Shown: positions 42,303 through 53,237, numbered from the stretch's first letter. The stretch is DNA of 64,000 nt from Micromonospora siamensis (GCF_900090305.1 NZ_LT607751.1:1116001-1180000), one strand, 5' to 3'. Made by a program: numbers and translations. Notes: generated from the sequence alone by a model not told the origin.

Positions 42303-43589
42303 GTGCAGGCGAAGCTGAGCACGATGTTCCAGTCCCTGAAAGTCCGCAACTACCGGCTCTTCGCCACCGGGCAGCTGATCAAGCTGATCGGCGTCTGGAT
42401 GATGTTCATCGCCCAGGACTGGCTCGTCCTCGACCTCTCCGGCAACTCGGCCACCGCGCTCGGTGTGGTCACCGCCCTTCAGTTCACCCCGGTGCTGCTG
42501 CTCACCCTGATCTCCGGGCGCCTCGCCGACCGGTACGACAAGCGCCTGCTGCTCTTCGTCGCCAACGCCTTCTGGACCGTCCTCGCGCTGGCCATGGCCG
42601 CGCTGGTGATCACCGGGCTGGTGCAGCTCTGGCACGTGTTCGCCTTCGCCGCCCTGCTCGGCACCGCGAACGCCGTGGAGACCCCGGTGCGTCAGGCGTT
42701 CGTCAGCGAACTGGTCGGCACCGAACTGCTGCCCAACGCACTCTCCCTCAACGCGGCCACCTTCAACTCGGCCCGGATCGTCGGCCCGGCCGTCGCCGGT
42801 CTCGCCATCGCCGCCTTCGACGTCGGCCCGGTCTTCCTGGTCACCGCGCTCAGCTCGCTCGCCCCGCTGGTCAACGTGGTCCGGATGCGCCCCGCCGAGC
42901 TGCACCGCAAGGAGCTGCCGCCGATCGGCGAGCGGGACCAGGCCAAGGTGATCGACGGCCTACGGTACGTCTGGCGCCGCCCCGACCTGCTGCTGCCGAT
43001 GGTGATGATCTCGATCATCGCCACGTCGCTGTTCAACTTCCAGCTCACCCTGGCCGCCCTCGCCAAGACCGTCTTCCACACCGGCGCGGCCTCCTTCGGC
43101 CTGTTCAGCAGCGCCCTGGCCGTCGGCGCGCTGGCCGGGGCGCTCGCCGGTACCGGCCGCCGCAGCCGACCGTCGGTCTGGGTGGTGCTCGGCGCAGCCG
43201 TCGCCTGCTCTGTCTTCGGCACCCTGGTCGGCTTCGCGCCCGCGTACTGGCTGGTGGTGGCGCTGCTGCTGCCCACCGGGTTCTGCATGGTCTTCTTCGC
43301 CCAGGCCGCCAACCAGCGCATCCAGCTCGGCGTCGACGCCGCCTTCCGGGGCCGGGTGATGGCGCTGTGGGTGCTGGTCTTCCTCGGCACCAACCCGGTC
43401 GGGGCCCCGGTGATCGGCTGGCTCGCCGAGACCTACGGCGCGGGCGCCAGCATCTGGATCGGTGGGCTGATCTCGCTGGTCACCGCCCTGCTCGCGCTCA
43501 CCTGGCAGCTGCGCCGCGCCGGCGCCCGGCTGCGGTTCCGGGTGCTGCCGATGCCCCGCTTCTACGTGGTCCCCGCCCCGGACTGCTGA
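42303..43589 (+). CDS. MFS exporter (EntS-like, MFS_3)
   Basis: 428 residues and about 12 spans. It begins FQSLKVRNYRLFATGQLIKL, has LISGRLADRYDKRLLLFVAN as the loop 2-3 signature and ETPVRQAFVSELVGTELLPN, both characteristic of the MFS_3/EntS group of exporters. GAGGAGG precedes the GTG at 42303. Position behind the MarR gene suggests MarR-controlled efflux of a drug or siderophore-like compound. Confidence 0.92.
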   Translation: MQAKLSTMFQSLKVRNYRLFATGQLIKLIGVWMMFIAQDWLVLDLSGNSATALGVVTALQFTPVLLLTLISGRLADRYDKRLLLFVANAFWTVLALAMAALVITGLVQLWHVFAFAALLGTANAVETPVRQAFVSELVGTELLPNALSLNAATFNSARIVGPAVAGLAIAAFDVGPVFLVTALSSLAPLVNVVRMRPAELHRKELPPIGERDQAKVIDGLRYVWRRPDLLLPMVMISIIATSLFNFQLTLAALAKTVFHTGAASFGLFSSALAVGALAGALAGTGRRSRPSVWVVLGAAVACSVFGTLVGFAPAYWLVVALLLPTGFCMVFFAQAANQRIQLGVDAAFRGRVMALWVLVFLGTNPVGAPVIGWLAETYGAGASIWIGGLISLVTALLALTWQLRRAGARLRFRVLPMPRFYVVPAPDC

Positions 43590-43695
43590 CCGCTGATCGG
43601 ATCCGGTCCGGCGTGTCCGGCACCCGGTGCCGGGCGACGTTCCGGATAACGGCAATCCGGTGGCGGCGGCTCTCCGGGAGCCTTAGCGTCGAGTC

Positions 43696-44205
43696 GTGGG
43701 TGACCCTGGTGCGGTGACGCTGACCCTGGCGTTCGTCGCTGTCGCCTGCCTACCGGCGGCCTTCGCCGCCCTCTTCTGCGCGGACGAGATCATCGACCGG
43801 CTCGCCTGTCGCTGGGCCGAATGGCGCGAAGGGCGGCGGGAACGGCGCACCATCGCCCAGCTGGACCGGGCCATCGAGGCCGACGCGCTAACCCGGGACA
43901 TCGACCTCACCGAGTTCGACCGGGACGGCCGCCGCCCGCTGGAACAGGTCGCCGCCGACCTGCGCCGCCTCGGTGGGCACCGGCGCGCGGCGACCGGCAG
44001 GTCCGTGGTCTGGCACGGCGCGGTGATCGAGGCGTACGACGAACGGCTGCGGGCCGCCTGTCAGGCCCTCGGCATTCCGGAGCACCTCGGCGAGCTGGAC
44101 GGTGTCGACCGGGAGATCGAGCGGCTGCGGGTCGAGGGCCTGCTGCACGCCGCCGGCCTCACCCTGCCGGCCGCCCGCCCCGAGCAGCGCCAGCGGCACC
44201 GCTGA
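43696..44205 (+). CDS. Hypothetical protein with N-terminal membrane anchor
   Basis: 169 residues. One hydrophobic span (LTLAFVAVACLPAAFAALFC) at about 9-28 is followed by a charged helical region with RRTIAQLDRAIEADALTRDI and VVWHGAVIEAYDERLRAACQ. It is not recognised beyond similarity to small actinobacterial proteins. The GTG is 6 nt after TAGCGT (43684-43689), so the transcript is probably leaderless, and it continues into the cyclic phosphodiesterase gene 3 bp later. Confidence 0.75.
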   Translation: MGDPGAVTLTLAFVAVACLPAAFAALFCADEIIDRLACRWAEWREGRRERRTIAQLDRAIEADALTRDIDLTEFDRDGRRPLEQVAADLRRLGGHRRAATGRSVVWHGAVIEAYDERLRAACQALGIPEHLGELDGVDREIERLRVEGLLHAAGLTLPAARPEQRQRHR

Positions 44206-44208
44206 CCG

Positions 44209-44787
44209 GTGCGACTCTTCGTCGCCGTGTACCCGCCACCCGCGGCGGTCGACGACCTCACCGAGCGGGTGGCCCGGCTGCGGGTCGCCGCCGCCACCGC
44301 CGCCGGGATCAACGTACGGCTCGCCGACCCGGCGAACGCCCACCTCACCCTCGCCTTCCTCGGCGAGGTGGCGGAGGACCGGCTGACCGAGGTGACCAGC
44401 ACCCTCGGGCTCGCCGCCGAGACCTTCCGCGCCGGCCGGGACAGCTCCCCGCGACTGCGCCTCGGCGGCGGTGGCCGCTTCGGGCGCGGCCGGTTCACCG
44501 TCCTCTGGGTAGACCTGCGCGGTGACGTCGCCGAACTGTCCACCCTGGCCAGGCTGATCCGCATCGGTCTGCGCCGGGGCCGGCTGCCGCACGACGAGAA
44601 GCCGTTCCGGCCGCACCTGACCATCGCCCGCCCCGGCGATCGGCTCGACCCCGCCGACGTGGCGGCCGACCAGGCCGCCCTGGACGGCTACCTCGGCCCC
44701 GAGTGGCCGGCGGCGGAGCTGGTCCTCGTCCGCAGCCACCAGGGCCCCCACCCCACGTACGACCGCTTGGCCGCCTGGCCCCTCTGA
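44209..44787 (+). CDS. thpR: RNA 2',3'-cyclic phosphodiesterase
   Basis: 192 residues of the 2H phosphoesterase superfamily, with the two catalytic H-x-T motifs NAHLTLAFLG and RPHLTIARPG. It opens 2',3'-cyclic phosphates at RNA ends to 2'-phosphates. Begins MRLFVAVYPP, typical of the family. The GTG follows the previous stop by 3 bp, so it is read as the second gene of an operon. Confidence 0.92.
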   Translation: MRLFVAVYPPPAAVDDLTERVARLRVAAATAAGINVRLADPANAHLTLAFLGEVAEDRLTEVTSTLGLAAETFRAGRDSSPRLRLGGGGRFGRGRFTVLWVDLRGDVAELSTLARLIRIGLRRGRLPHDEKPFRPHLTIARPGDRLDPADVAADQAALDGYLGPEWPAAELVLVRSHQGPHPTYDRLAAWPL

Positions 44788-45165
44788 CCCGTCGCCCTGG
44801 CCGCCCGGGCTCCGCGCCGTAGGGCCATCGGCCCGGCTCGGCCCACCGACCCGGGCCGGGCCGCGGGTTGCGGTGTGTGGGTGCTTCGGCGGGCTGGGAG
44901 GGCGCGGTGTGGTGTGGGGGCGTCGGTTCGGGCGGGGCGTGAGTCGTTGACGCTCTCAAGTCTGTAGGCACCGGAAGGGGATGTCCGGCGTAGGGGTGCG
45001 GGGCACGGGTTGCGGCATGTCGGCCTATGGCCTGGGCGGGGGCGAGGGGCGCGGCGTGCGGGTGTTTCGGCGATCCGGGACGGCCCGGCTTGCGGCACGT
45101 CGGGCACTGGGCTGGGCGGCACGGCTTGCGGCACGTCGGGCGTCGCCCGGAAGCGGGCGCAGGAT
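44788..45165. other. Repeat-rich non-coding gap
   Basis: No gene is supported here. The gap holds a solo 27-bp element (44941-44967) and several copies of TTGCGGCAYGTCGG (45010-45023, 45090-45103, 45126-45139), with a further variant forming the arm of the following hairpin. Two of these copies lie in 36-bp tandem register. Confidence 0.55.
44941..44967 (-). repeat. Solo copy of the 27-bp dispersed element, copy D
   Basis: Read on the minus strand it starts CTACAGACTTGAGAGC and ends GACTC. No second arm is found nearby. Confidence 0.88.
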
Positions 45166-45211
45166 GCGGCATGTCGCGGCGTCCGGGCTCCCGGATGCCG
45201 CGACATGCCGC
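45166..45211 (-). terminator. Long hairpin after the aldo/keto reductase gene
   Basis: A perfect 15-bp stem, GCGGCATGTCGCGGC (45166-45180) with its complement (45197-45211), is extended by seven further near-perfect pairs toward the loop. It begins 23 bp past the aldo/keto reductase stop. Its arm matches the local TTGCGGCAYGTCGG repeats. Confidence 0.75.
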
Positions 45212-45233
45212 CAAGCGGGTGCGCCAAAGAGCG

Positions 45234-46220
45234 CTACCAGGCCCAGGCCTCCGGGCCGGGGCCGCCGTTGCCGACCGGCGGGAAGAGCTCGTCGAGGCGG
45301 GTCAGGGTCGCCTCGTCCAGGTCGACGTCGAGCGCGCCGAGGTTGCGGTCCAACTGGTCCATGGTGCGCGGGCCGACGATCGGGGCGGTCACCCCGGGCC
45401 GGGAGAGCAGCCAGGCCAGCGCCACGTCGGCCGGGTCGTGGCCGAGGTCGGCACAGAGCTTCTCGTACGCCTCGATGGTCGGCCGGTGCTCGGCCAGCGC
45501 GTCGGCCGAACGGCCGGACGTGCCGCGCGCCGCCCCACCGGAGGCCATCTTGCGGATCACCCCGGAGAGCAGCCCGCCGTGCAGCGGTGACCAGGGGATG
45601 ATGCCCAGGCCATAGTGCTGGGCGGCCGGGATCACCTCCAGCTCGGCGTGCCGGGTGAGCAGGTTGTAGATCGACTGTTCGGAGACCAGGCCGAGGAAGT
45701 TCCGCCTGCCGGCGGCGGCCTGCGCCTGGGCGATGTGCCAGCCGGCGAAGTTCGACGAGCCGACGTAGAGCACCTTGCCCTGCGCGACCAGCGTCTCCAT
45801 CGCCTGCCAGATCTCCTCCCACGGCGTGGTCCGGGAGACGTGGTGCATCTGGTACAGGTCGATGGTGTCGGTACGCAGCCGGCGCAGCGACTCCTCGCAG
45901 GCACGGATGATGTGCCGGGCCGAGAGTCCCTGGTCGTTGGGCCAGTCGCTCATCTTGCCGTACACCTTGGTGGCCAGCACCACCTTGTCCCGCCGGCCGC
46001 CGCCCTGGTCGAACCAGCGACCGATGATCTGCTCGGTGACACCCTCGCCGAGCTTCCAGCCGTAGACGTTCGCGGTGTCGAAGAAGTTGATGCCGTGGTC
46101 CAGCGCCCGGTCCATGATGGCGAAGCTGTCCGGCTCGCTGGTCTGCGGCCCGAAGTTCATCGTGCCCAGGCAGAGCCGGCTGACCGACAGGCCGGTGCGC
46201 CCCAGATTCGTGTACTCCAT
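45234..46220 (-). CDS. Aldo/keto reductase
   Basis: 328 residues of the TIM-barrel family. The catalytic tetrad residues appear in INFFDTANVYG (Asp, Tyr), KVVLATKVYG (Lys) and DLYQMHHVSRTTPWEE (His). The NADPH-binding end is VTAPIVGPRTMDQLDRNLGA. It reduces aldehydes or ketones; similarity to YhdN/Tas-like enzymes gives no substrate. GGGTGGAG lies just upstream of the ATG at 46218-46220. Confidence 0.93.
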   Translation of the reverse strand: MEYTNLGRTGLSVSRLCLGTMNFGPQTSEPDSFAIMDRALDHGINFFDTANVYGWKLGEGVTEQIIGRWFDQGGGRRDKVVLATKVYGKMSDWPNDQGLSARHIIRACEESLRRLRTDTIDLYQMHHVSRTTPWEEIWQAMETLVAQGKVLYVGSSNFAGWHIAQAQAAAGRRNFLGLVSEQSIYNLLTRHAELEVIPAAQHYGLGIIPWSPLHGGLLSGVIRKMASGGAARGTSGRSADALAEHRPTIEAYEKLCADLGHDPADVALAWLLSRPGVTAPIVGPRTMDQLDRNLGALDVDLDEATLTRLDELFPPVGNGGPGPEAWAW

Positions 46221-46283
46221 GACTCCACCCTGGCACGCGGCGACTTCGAGTGCCTCACGTTGCCGCGTGCCGGGGTGGATCGG

Positions 46284-47369
46284 TCAGGAGGACTCGCGGG
46301 CCGCCGGGCCGCTGCCGAAGAGCACGTCGTCCCAGCTGGGCAGGCGCTTGCGCGGCTTGCCCGAGGCGTCCGTCGACTCGCCGCCGGCAGCCGCCGCAGC
46401 GGCCGCGCCGGTACGCCGGGGCCGGAGCACCGCCAGCGACGGCACGGCCGGGACCTCCTTGGGCGCGTCCGAGTCGTCGTCGAACGCCGAGCCCTGGCCA
46501 CCGCCGAGCAGCGCCGCGGCGCCCCCGCCGACGGCCCGTTGCCGGGGCGCGTCGGAGCCGGCCAGCGCGGCCGGGGAACGCGGGTCGAGCCCGCGACCGG
46601 AGGTGCCGCCGAGCGGCCGGTCCAGCGAGGCCAGCAGGGCGTCCCGACCGGCCCGGATCGGGTCCCGGCCGGACCTCTGCTCGCCGGCGGCGGCGGGCAG
46701 CCCGTGCCCACCCCGGCTCGGCTCGCCGCGCGACGGACCGGGCAGGCCGTGACCGCCCCGCTCCGGCGCCGGCTCCTGGCCGAGGATCGGCGTGGGCCGC
46801 TCCGCGCAGAGGTATTGCGCCATGTCGTCGTGCGGAACGACGTTCTGCCGGGTCTTGTCCAGGTCCCAGACCGCCTGCGCGGTGGCCTTGCCCGACGGCC
46901 AGGTGGCGATGATCCGCCAGGTGCCGTCGTCCCGGCGGTACGCGTCCCAGGAGATCTTCTCGGTGTCGATGCCGTGCTGGGCCAGCCGGCCGTTGACCAC
47001 CTCGGCCAGCGGGGTGGGCTTCTCGGCGCCCTTGAGCCGGGTGCGGCGGGCGTGCTGGGCGAGCATGGCCCGCTCCTGGAGCACCGGGCCGGCGTAACGC
47101 AGCACCCGGTCGACCGGCACGCCGGCGACCCGGGCGACGTCCTCGGCGGACTCACCCGAACGGATCTTGGCCTGGATGTCCCGCGGCGAGAGTGACGGCA
47201 ACGGGTCGGCGGCGGTCGACACCACCGCGAGCGGCGGTGCCCCGGGCTCGGCGTGCAGCGCCGAGGCGATGCGTTCGTCGATCGGGAGGGCGAGCAGGCG
47301 CCCGACCTCGTCGGCGAGCACCAGAGCCTGGCCGTCCTCGGAGAGGGCGACGAAGCGTACTGGGCGCAT
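46284..47369 (-). CDS. sepH: Septation protein SepH
   Basis: 361 residues. The N-terminal DUF3071 domain reads MRPVRFVALSEDGQALVLAD to about residue 170, with a helix-turn-helix LSPRDIQAKIRSGESAEDVA that in Streptomyces SepH contacts FtsZ. A long Gly/Pro/Ala-rich disordered linker leads to the conserved short end RLPSWDDVLFG, which is diagnostic. SepH promotes FtsZ assembly at division sites. GGAGG lies 7 nt before the ATG. Confidence 0.95.
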   Translation of the reverse strand: MRPVRFVALSEDGQALVLADEVGRLLALPIDERIASALHAEPGAPPLAVVSTAADPLPSLSPRDIQAKIRSGESAEDVARVAGVPVDRVLRYAGPVLQERAMLAQHARRTRLKGAEKPTPLAEVVNGRLAQHGIDTEKISWDAYRRDDGTWRIIATWPSGKATAQAVWDLDKTRQNVVPHDDMAQYLCAERPTPILGQEPAPERGGHGLPGPSRGEPSRGGHGLPAAAGEQRSGRDPIRAGRDALLASLDRPLGGTSGRGLDPRSPAALAGSDAPRQRAVGGGAAALLGGGQGSAFDDDSDAPKEVPAVPSLAVLRPRRTGAAAAAAAGGESTDASGKPRKRLPSWDDVLFGSGPAARESS

Positions 47370-47506
47370 GGCGTAGCCTCCGTCCCGCTTCGCTGGCCGT
47401 CACGCCACGAGCCGGCCACCCGGGCGTCTCGGACCACCGTACGCTCATCTGCCCACAGGTGGGGGATCCGACACCCGCATGTCGCGACTGAGCTGCGACG
47501 ATGATC

Positions 47507-47546
47507 ACGGTGGGTGGTCGTCGGCGGTCCGGCGACCACCCACCGT
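47507..47546 (-). terminator. Hairpin after serC
   Basis: ACGGTGGGTGGTCG (47507-47520) pairs perfectly with 47533-47546 across a 12-nt loop. It lies 12 bp past the serC stop codon. Confidence 0.75.
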
Positions 47547-47557
47547 CACGCGAGAGG

Positions 47558-48724
<1,167 letters not shown>

Positions 48725-48900
48725 TCACGCGGGCACGGATCGGCGGCGGACGCGCGCGCCGGGCGCACGGCGGCCGGGATCCGGGCCCGGTCCGGCGACT
48801 CTGCCGGCCTTCATCCTCGCACCCGGGCCGGCCCACCCGGCGGCTGGTCCCACCCCGACCGCTGAGGCATGCGCCACACCGGCACCTTTCTCCGGGTACG

Positions 48901-48937
48901 CGGAAGGCCCCCGACCGGGACGGTCGGGGGCCTTCCG
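48901..48937 (-). terminator. Terminator hairpin after citrate synthase
   Basis: A perfect 16-bp stem (48901-48916 with 48922-48937) with a 5-nt loop, including the run GGCCCCCGACC. It lies 48 bp past the citrate synthase stop. Confidence 0.85.
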
Positions 48938-48984
48938 CGGTCGTCGGCCGGCCCCCGGTGCCGGAGGCGGTGACGAGGGGCAGC

Positions 48985-50091
48985 TCAGACGCCGTGCGGG
49001 ATGGCGGCCCAACCCTCGACGTCCTGCGGCTTGCGGGTGCCCGGGCCGACGTAGCGCGCCGACGGCCGGACCAGCCGGTTGAGTCGCTTCTGCTCCAGGA
49101 TGTGCGCGGACCAGCCGCCCATCCGGGCGCAGGTGAACATCGAGGTGAACATGTGCGCCGGCACCTCGGCGAAGTCCAGCACCACGGCCGACCAGAACTC
49201 GACGTTGGTGGCGAGCACCCGGTCCGGGCGGCGGGCCTGGAGCTCGGCCAGGGCGGCCTTCTCCAGCGCCTCGGCGATCTCGAAGCGGGGCGCGCCCAGC
49301 TCCTTGGCCGTACGCCGGAGCACGCGGGCGCGCGGGTCCTCGGCCCGGTAGACCCGGTGGCCGAAGCCCATCAGCCGCTCGCCGCGGTCGAGGACGCCCT
49401 TGACGTACCCCTCGGCGTCGCCGCTGCGCTCGACGGCCTCGAGCATGGTCAGCACCCGGGAGGGGGCGCCGCCGTGCAGCGGGCCGGAGAGCGCGCCGAT
49501 GCCCGAGGAGATGCAGGCCGCGGCGTCCGCGCCGGTGGAGGCGACGATCCGGGCGGTGAAGGTGGAGGCGTTCAGGCCGTGCTCGGCGGCCGAGATGAAG
49601 TACGCGTCAACGGCCTTGACGTGCCGCGGGTCGGGCTCGCCGCGCCAGCGCTTCATGAACCGCTCGACGATGGTGGACGCCTTGTCGATCTCCTTCTGCG
49701 GCACGGCCGGCAGGCCGAGGCCGCGGGCCGACTGGGCGACGAAGGAGAGCGCGGTGACCGACACCCGGGCCAGGTCCTCGCGGGCCTGCTCGTCGGAGAT
49801 GTCCAGCAGCTGGCTGAGCCCCCAGTACGGGGCGAGCATGGCGACGGCGGACTGCACGTCGACCCGGATGTCACCGGAGTGCACCGGCACCGGGAACGGC
49901 TCGGCCGGCGGCAGGCCCGGGCCGAACCGGCCGTCGACCAGCAGGGCCCAGACGTTGCCGAAGGAGACCTGGCCGATCAGGTCCTCGATGTCGACGCCGC
50001 GGTAGCGCAGCGCACCGCCCTCCCGGTCGGGCTCGGCGATCTCGGTCTCGAAGGCGACGACGCCCTCCAGGCCCGGTTTGAAGTCGGCCAT
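48985..50091 (-). CDS. Citrate synthase (second, actinobacterial type)
   Basis: 368 residues. Catalytic histidines are in SGPLHGGAPSRV and GFGHRVYRAEDPRA, with the Asp region FSIxD-like VLDFAEVPAHMFT near the end. It condenses oxaloacetate with acetyl-CoA (or propionyl-CoA in methylcitrate synthases) to citrate. The short N-terminus and LRYRGVDIEDLIGQVSFGNV fit the citrate synthase 2 group. GGAGAAG precedes the ATG at 50089-50091. pdxH diverges from it 250 bp away. Confidence 0.93.
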   Translation of the reverse strand: MADFKPGLEGVVAFETEIAEPDREGGALRYRGVDIEDLIGQVSFGNVWALLVDGRFGPGLPPAEPFPVPVHSGDIRVDVQSAVAMLAPYWGLSQLLDISDEQAREDLARVSVTALSFVAQSARGLGLPAVPQKEIDKASTIVERFMKRWRGEPDPRHVKAVDAYFISAAEHGLNASTFTARIVASTGADAAACISSGIGALSGPLHGGAPSRVLTMLEAVERSGDAEGYVKGVLDRGERLMGFGHRVYRAEDPRARVLRRTAKELGAPRFEIAEALEKAALAELQARRPDRVLATNVEFWSAVVLDFAEVPAHMFTSMFTCARMGGWSAHILEQKRLNRLVRPSARYVGPGTRKPQDVEGWAAIPHGV

Positions 50092-50340
50092 GTCGCTTCT
50101 CCTGGCTTCTGGCTGCTCGGTACGCCCGCGGCGGCTCGCCCCACCCGGCACCTTAGGCGACCCTCAGGGATGTGTTCGTGACATCTTGCCTGCTGAGTAA
50201 CCGAGCGCGCGACCCACCGCGACTGTGCCGCACACGACATCCCCCGGGGTGCCCGGCCGTAACACGTCGGCAAGACTGGACGGTACGGGCTGGCCAGCGT
50301 CTCCGACGGCGCGGACGGCCGCACGAGGGGGAGACGAGCT

Positions 50341-50991
50341 GTGACAGGCAACACACCGGCGGACATGCGGCACGAGTACGCCGCCGACCTGGGGTTGACC
50401 GAGGCGGACCTGGCCGGGGACTGGCACACCCAGTTCGACCGCTGGTTCGCCGACGCGGTCGCCGCCGGGCTGCCCGAACCGAACGCCATGGTGGTCGGCA
50501 CCGCCGACGTCCAGGGCCGGCCCAGCGGCCGGACCGTGCTGCTCAAGGGGTACGACCCGGAGGGCTTCGTCTTCTACACCAACTACGGGTCGCGCAAGGG
50601 CGCCGAGGCGCTCGCCAACCCGTACGCCAGCCTGGTCTTCCCCTGGTTCCCGATGCAGCGGCAGGTGGTGGTCGCCGGCCGGGTGGAGCCGGTCGGCCGG
50701 GCCGAGACGCAGGCGTACTTCGCCAGCCGCCCGCGCGGCTCCCAGCTCGGGGCGTGGGCCAGCACCCAGTCGCGGCCGGTGACCGGCCGGGCGGAGCTGG
50801 ACGAGGCGTACCGGGCGGCGGCGCAGCGGTTCGCCGACGTCGAGGAGATCCCCGCGCCGCCGCACTGGGGTGGGCTGCGGGTCCGGCCCGAGTCGGTGGA
50901 GTTCTGGCAGGGCCGGGCCAGCCGGCTGCACGACCGGCTGGTGTTCCGCCGGGCCGGCGACGACTGGGTGGTCGAGCGGCTGGCCCCGTGA
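50341..50991 (+). CDS. pdxH: Pyridoxamine 5'-phosphate oxidase
   Basis: 216 residues. FMN-binding motifs are [20 protein letters not shown] and [20 protein letters not shown], and the end reads [15 protein letters not shown] then WVVERLAP, the PNPOx C-terminal domain. It oxidises pyridoxine or pyridoxamine phosphate to PLP, the cofactor of SerC nearby. GTG start behind GAGGGGGAG. The stop overlaps the next GTG (GTGA). Confidence 0.95.
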   Translation: MTGNTPADMRHEYAADLGLTEADLAGDWHTQFDRWFADAVAAGLPEPNAMVVGTADVQGRPSGRTVLLKGYDPEGFVFYTNYGSRKGAEALANPYASLVFPWFPMQRQVVVAGRVEPVGRAETQAYFASRPRGSQLGAWASTQSRPVTGRAELDEAYRAAAQRFADVEEIPAPPHWGGLRVRPESVEFWQGRASRLHDRLVFRRAGDDWVVERLAP

Positions 50992-52283
50992 CCGGGGTCA
51001 AGGAGGCCCGGCCGCGCGGGGCGCGCCGCTGGGCGATCGACCTGCGCCCGCTGCGGGTGCCCGCGTTCCGCCGGATCTGGCTCGGCGGCGGCGTCGCCAT
51101 GCTGGGTTTCCAGTTCACCGCCGTGGCAGTGCCGGTGGAGATGTACGACCTGACCCGCGACTCGTTGTGGGTGGGCCTGCTCGGGGTGGCCGGGTTCGTG
51201 CCGCTGCTGGTCTTCGGGCTCTGGGGCGGGGCCGTCGCCGACGCCCGGGACCGACGCTCGGTTCTGCTGGCCAGCCAGGCGGTCCTCTGGCTGTCGATGC
51301 TGGCCCTGCTGGCCCAGTCCCTGCTGCGGGTGGGGAACCCGACGTTGTTGCTGGTGCTGGTGGCCCTCCAGTCGGTCGGGTTCGCGGTCAGCGGGGCGGC
51401 CCGCACGGCCAGCCTGCCGCGCCTGGTCCCGCCGGAGCTGGTGCCGGCGGCGAGCACGCTGAACTACACCACCTTCACCGCCGCGTCGGTGGTGGGCCCG
51501 CTGCTGGCTGGCCTGATCTTCGCCGGCTGGCGGACCGAGGTCGCGCTGCCCATCGCGTACGGCCTGGACGCGCTCTTCTTCACCGCGGCGGTGTGGGCGA
51601 CCGTGCGGATGCCGGCGCTCCCGCCGGACCCGGACCCGGACGGCGACGGCACCCCCCGCCGGGCCGGCCTGGCCAGCGTCGTCGACGGGCTGCGGTACCT
51701 CGGCGCCACCCCGGTGCTGCTCTCGTCGTTCGCCATCGACCTGATCGCGATGATCCTGGCCATGCCCCGGGCGCTCTTCCCGGAGATCGCCGAGAGCCGG
51801 TTCGGTGGTGGCGCGGCGGTGGGCTGGCTCTACAGCGCCATCGCGATCGGCGCGATGGCGGGCGGCCTGACGTCGGGCTGGATCGGTCGGATCCGCCGGC
51901 AGGGGCGGGCCCTGGTGCTCGCCGTGGTCGGCTGGGGCCTGGCGATCGCGGCGGCCGGGCTGGCCCGCCAGCTCTGGCTGATGGTGCTGCTGCTCGCGGT
52001 GGCCGGCGCGGCCGACCTGGTCAGCGCGGTGCTGCGCCAGTCGATGCTGCTGGTGTACGCGCCGGACCGGATGCGCGGCCGGCTCCAGGGGGTCAACACC
52101 GTCGTGGTGGCCGGCGGTCCGCGACTCGGCGACCTGCGGGCCGGTGCGATGGCCGCCGGGTTCGGGACGAGCGTGGCCATGGTCGGCGGTGGCCTGGCCG
52201 CAGCGGCCCTCGCCGTGGTGCTGGTGGTGGCCTTCCCGGTGCTGCTGCGTTACCGCGCGGTCACCACGGCCGACCGCGACTGA
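50988..52283 (+). CDS. MFS exporter (MFS_3 type) coupled to pdxH
   Basis: 431 residues, about 11-12 spans. It starts after a basic N-terminus with [20 protein letters not shown], then [20 protein letters not shown] (loop 2-3 motif) and [20 protein letters not shown], all of the MFS_3 group. The GTG at 50988 overlaps the pdxH stop by four bases, so it is translationally coupled. Whether it moves a vitamin B6 compound is speculative; most relatives are exporters. Confidence 0.9.
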   Translation: MTGVKEARPRGARRWAIDLRPLRVPAFRRIWLGGGVAMLGFQFTAVAVPVEMYDLTRDSLWVGLLGVAGFVPLLVFGLWGGAVADARDRRSVLLASQAVLWLSMLALLAQSLLRVGNPTLLLVLVALQSVGFAVSGAARTASLPRLVPPELVPAASTLNYTTFTAASVVGPLLAGLIFAGWRTEVALPIAYGLDALFFTAAVWATVRMPALPPDPDPDGDGTPRRAGLASVVDGLRYLGATPVLLSSFAIDLIAMILAMPRALFPEIAESRFGGGAAVGWLYSAIAIGAMAGGLTSGWIGRIRRQGRALVLAVVGWGLAIAAAGLARQLWLMVLLLAVAGAADLVSAVLRQSMLLVYAPDRMRGRLQGVNTVVVAGGPRLGDLRAGAMAAGFGTSVAMVGGGLAAAALAVVLVVAFPVLLRYRAVTTADRD

Positions 52284-52308
52284 GCGGCGGAACGACTAGG
52301 GTCGCGGC

Positions 52309-53235
52309 ATGGACAATTCGCCGCGACCCCCCTCCGGGGCACAGTGGACCATTTCCGCCGCCGGGCACGAGGCCGTCATCGTGGAGGTCGGCGGTGGGGT
52401 ACGCAGCTACCGGTACGACGGCGTCGACCTCCTCGACGGCTACGACGCCGACGAGATCTGCCCCGGCGGCGCCGGCCAGGTGCTGGCGCCGTGGCCGAAC
52501 CGGATCCGGGACGGCGCGTACACCTTCGGTGAGCGGTCCCTGCAGCTGGACCTGACCGAGCCGGCCACGCACAACGCGATCCACGGCCTGGTCAGATGGG
52601 CGTCCTGGCGACTGGTCGAGGAGGTCGCCGACGCGGTGACGGTGGAGCACGACCTGCCCCCGACGCCCGGCTACCCGTGGGCGCTGCGGCTGCGGACCCG
52701 GTGGAGCGTGGGCGCGGACGGGCTGCGTGCCGAGCACGAGGTCACCGACCTGTCGGCGGAGGCGGCGCCGTTCGGCTTCTCCGTGCACCCCTACCTCTTC
52801 GTGCCGGGGGTGGCGGTGGACGACATCACGATGCGGGTGCCGGGGCGTACCCGGTTGCAGTTGGACTCCCGGCTGCTGCCGGTCGGCGCGACCCCGGTGG
52901 CCGGCACCGAGTACGACTTCACCGCGCCCCGGCGGATCGGCGACGCCGTGCTGGACATCGCGTTCGGCCAGGTGGAGCGGGACGCCGACGGTGGTTCCGC
53001 GGTGACCCTGACCGGCGCGGACGGCGCCGGGGTGGCGATCTGGGCGGACGCCGAGTTCGGCTGGTGGCAGGTGTTCACCGGCGACACCCTGGACGGGGAA
53101 CGGCACCGCCGCTCGGTGGCGGTGGAGCCGATGACCTGCCCGCCGGACGCGTTCCGCTCCGGCCGGGACCTGATCACCCTGGACCCGGGCGGCAGCTGGC
53201 GGGGCGTCTGGGGCGTCCGGCCGACGGCGGCCTGA
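52309..53235 (+). CDS. Aldose 1-epimerase-family protein
   Basis: 308 residues of the galactose-mutarotase-like beta-sandwich. Signature residues are in GQVLAPWPNRIRDGAYTFGE, HNAIHGLVRWASW, and FGFSVHPYLFVPG (catalytic His), with acidic residues near FGWWQVFTGDT. It interconverts sugar anomers. TAGGGT (52297-52302) lies 6 nt before the ATG, a leaderless start. Two bases separate it from the nitroreductase gene. Confidence 0.92.
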   Translation: MDNSPRPPSGAQWTISAAGHEAVIVEVGGGVRSYRYDGVDLLDGYDADEICPGGAGQVLAPWPNRIRDGAYTFGERSLQLDLTEPATHNAIHGLVRWASWRLVEEVADAVTVEHDLPPTPGYPWALRLRTRWSVGADGLRAEHEVTDLSAEAAPFGFSVHPYLFVPGVAVDDITMRVPGRTRLQLDSRLLPVGATPVAGTEYDFTAPRRIGDAVLDIAFGQVERDADGGSAVTLTGADGAGVAIWADAEFGWWQVFTGDTLDGERHRRSVAVEPMTCPPDAFRSGRDLITLDPGGSWRGVWGVRPTAA

Positions 53236-53237
53236 CC

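Noticed and set aside
45025..46236. An aldo/keto reductase frame extended past its stop into the repeat-rich gap
   Set aside because: The extension is in another frame and made of low-complexity repeats; the enzyme ends normally at 45234.
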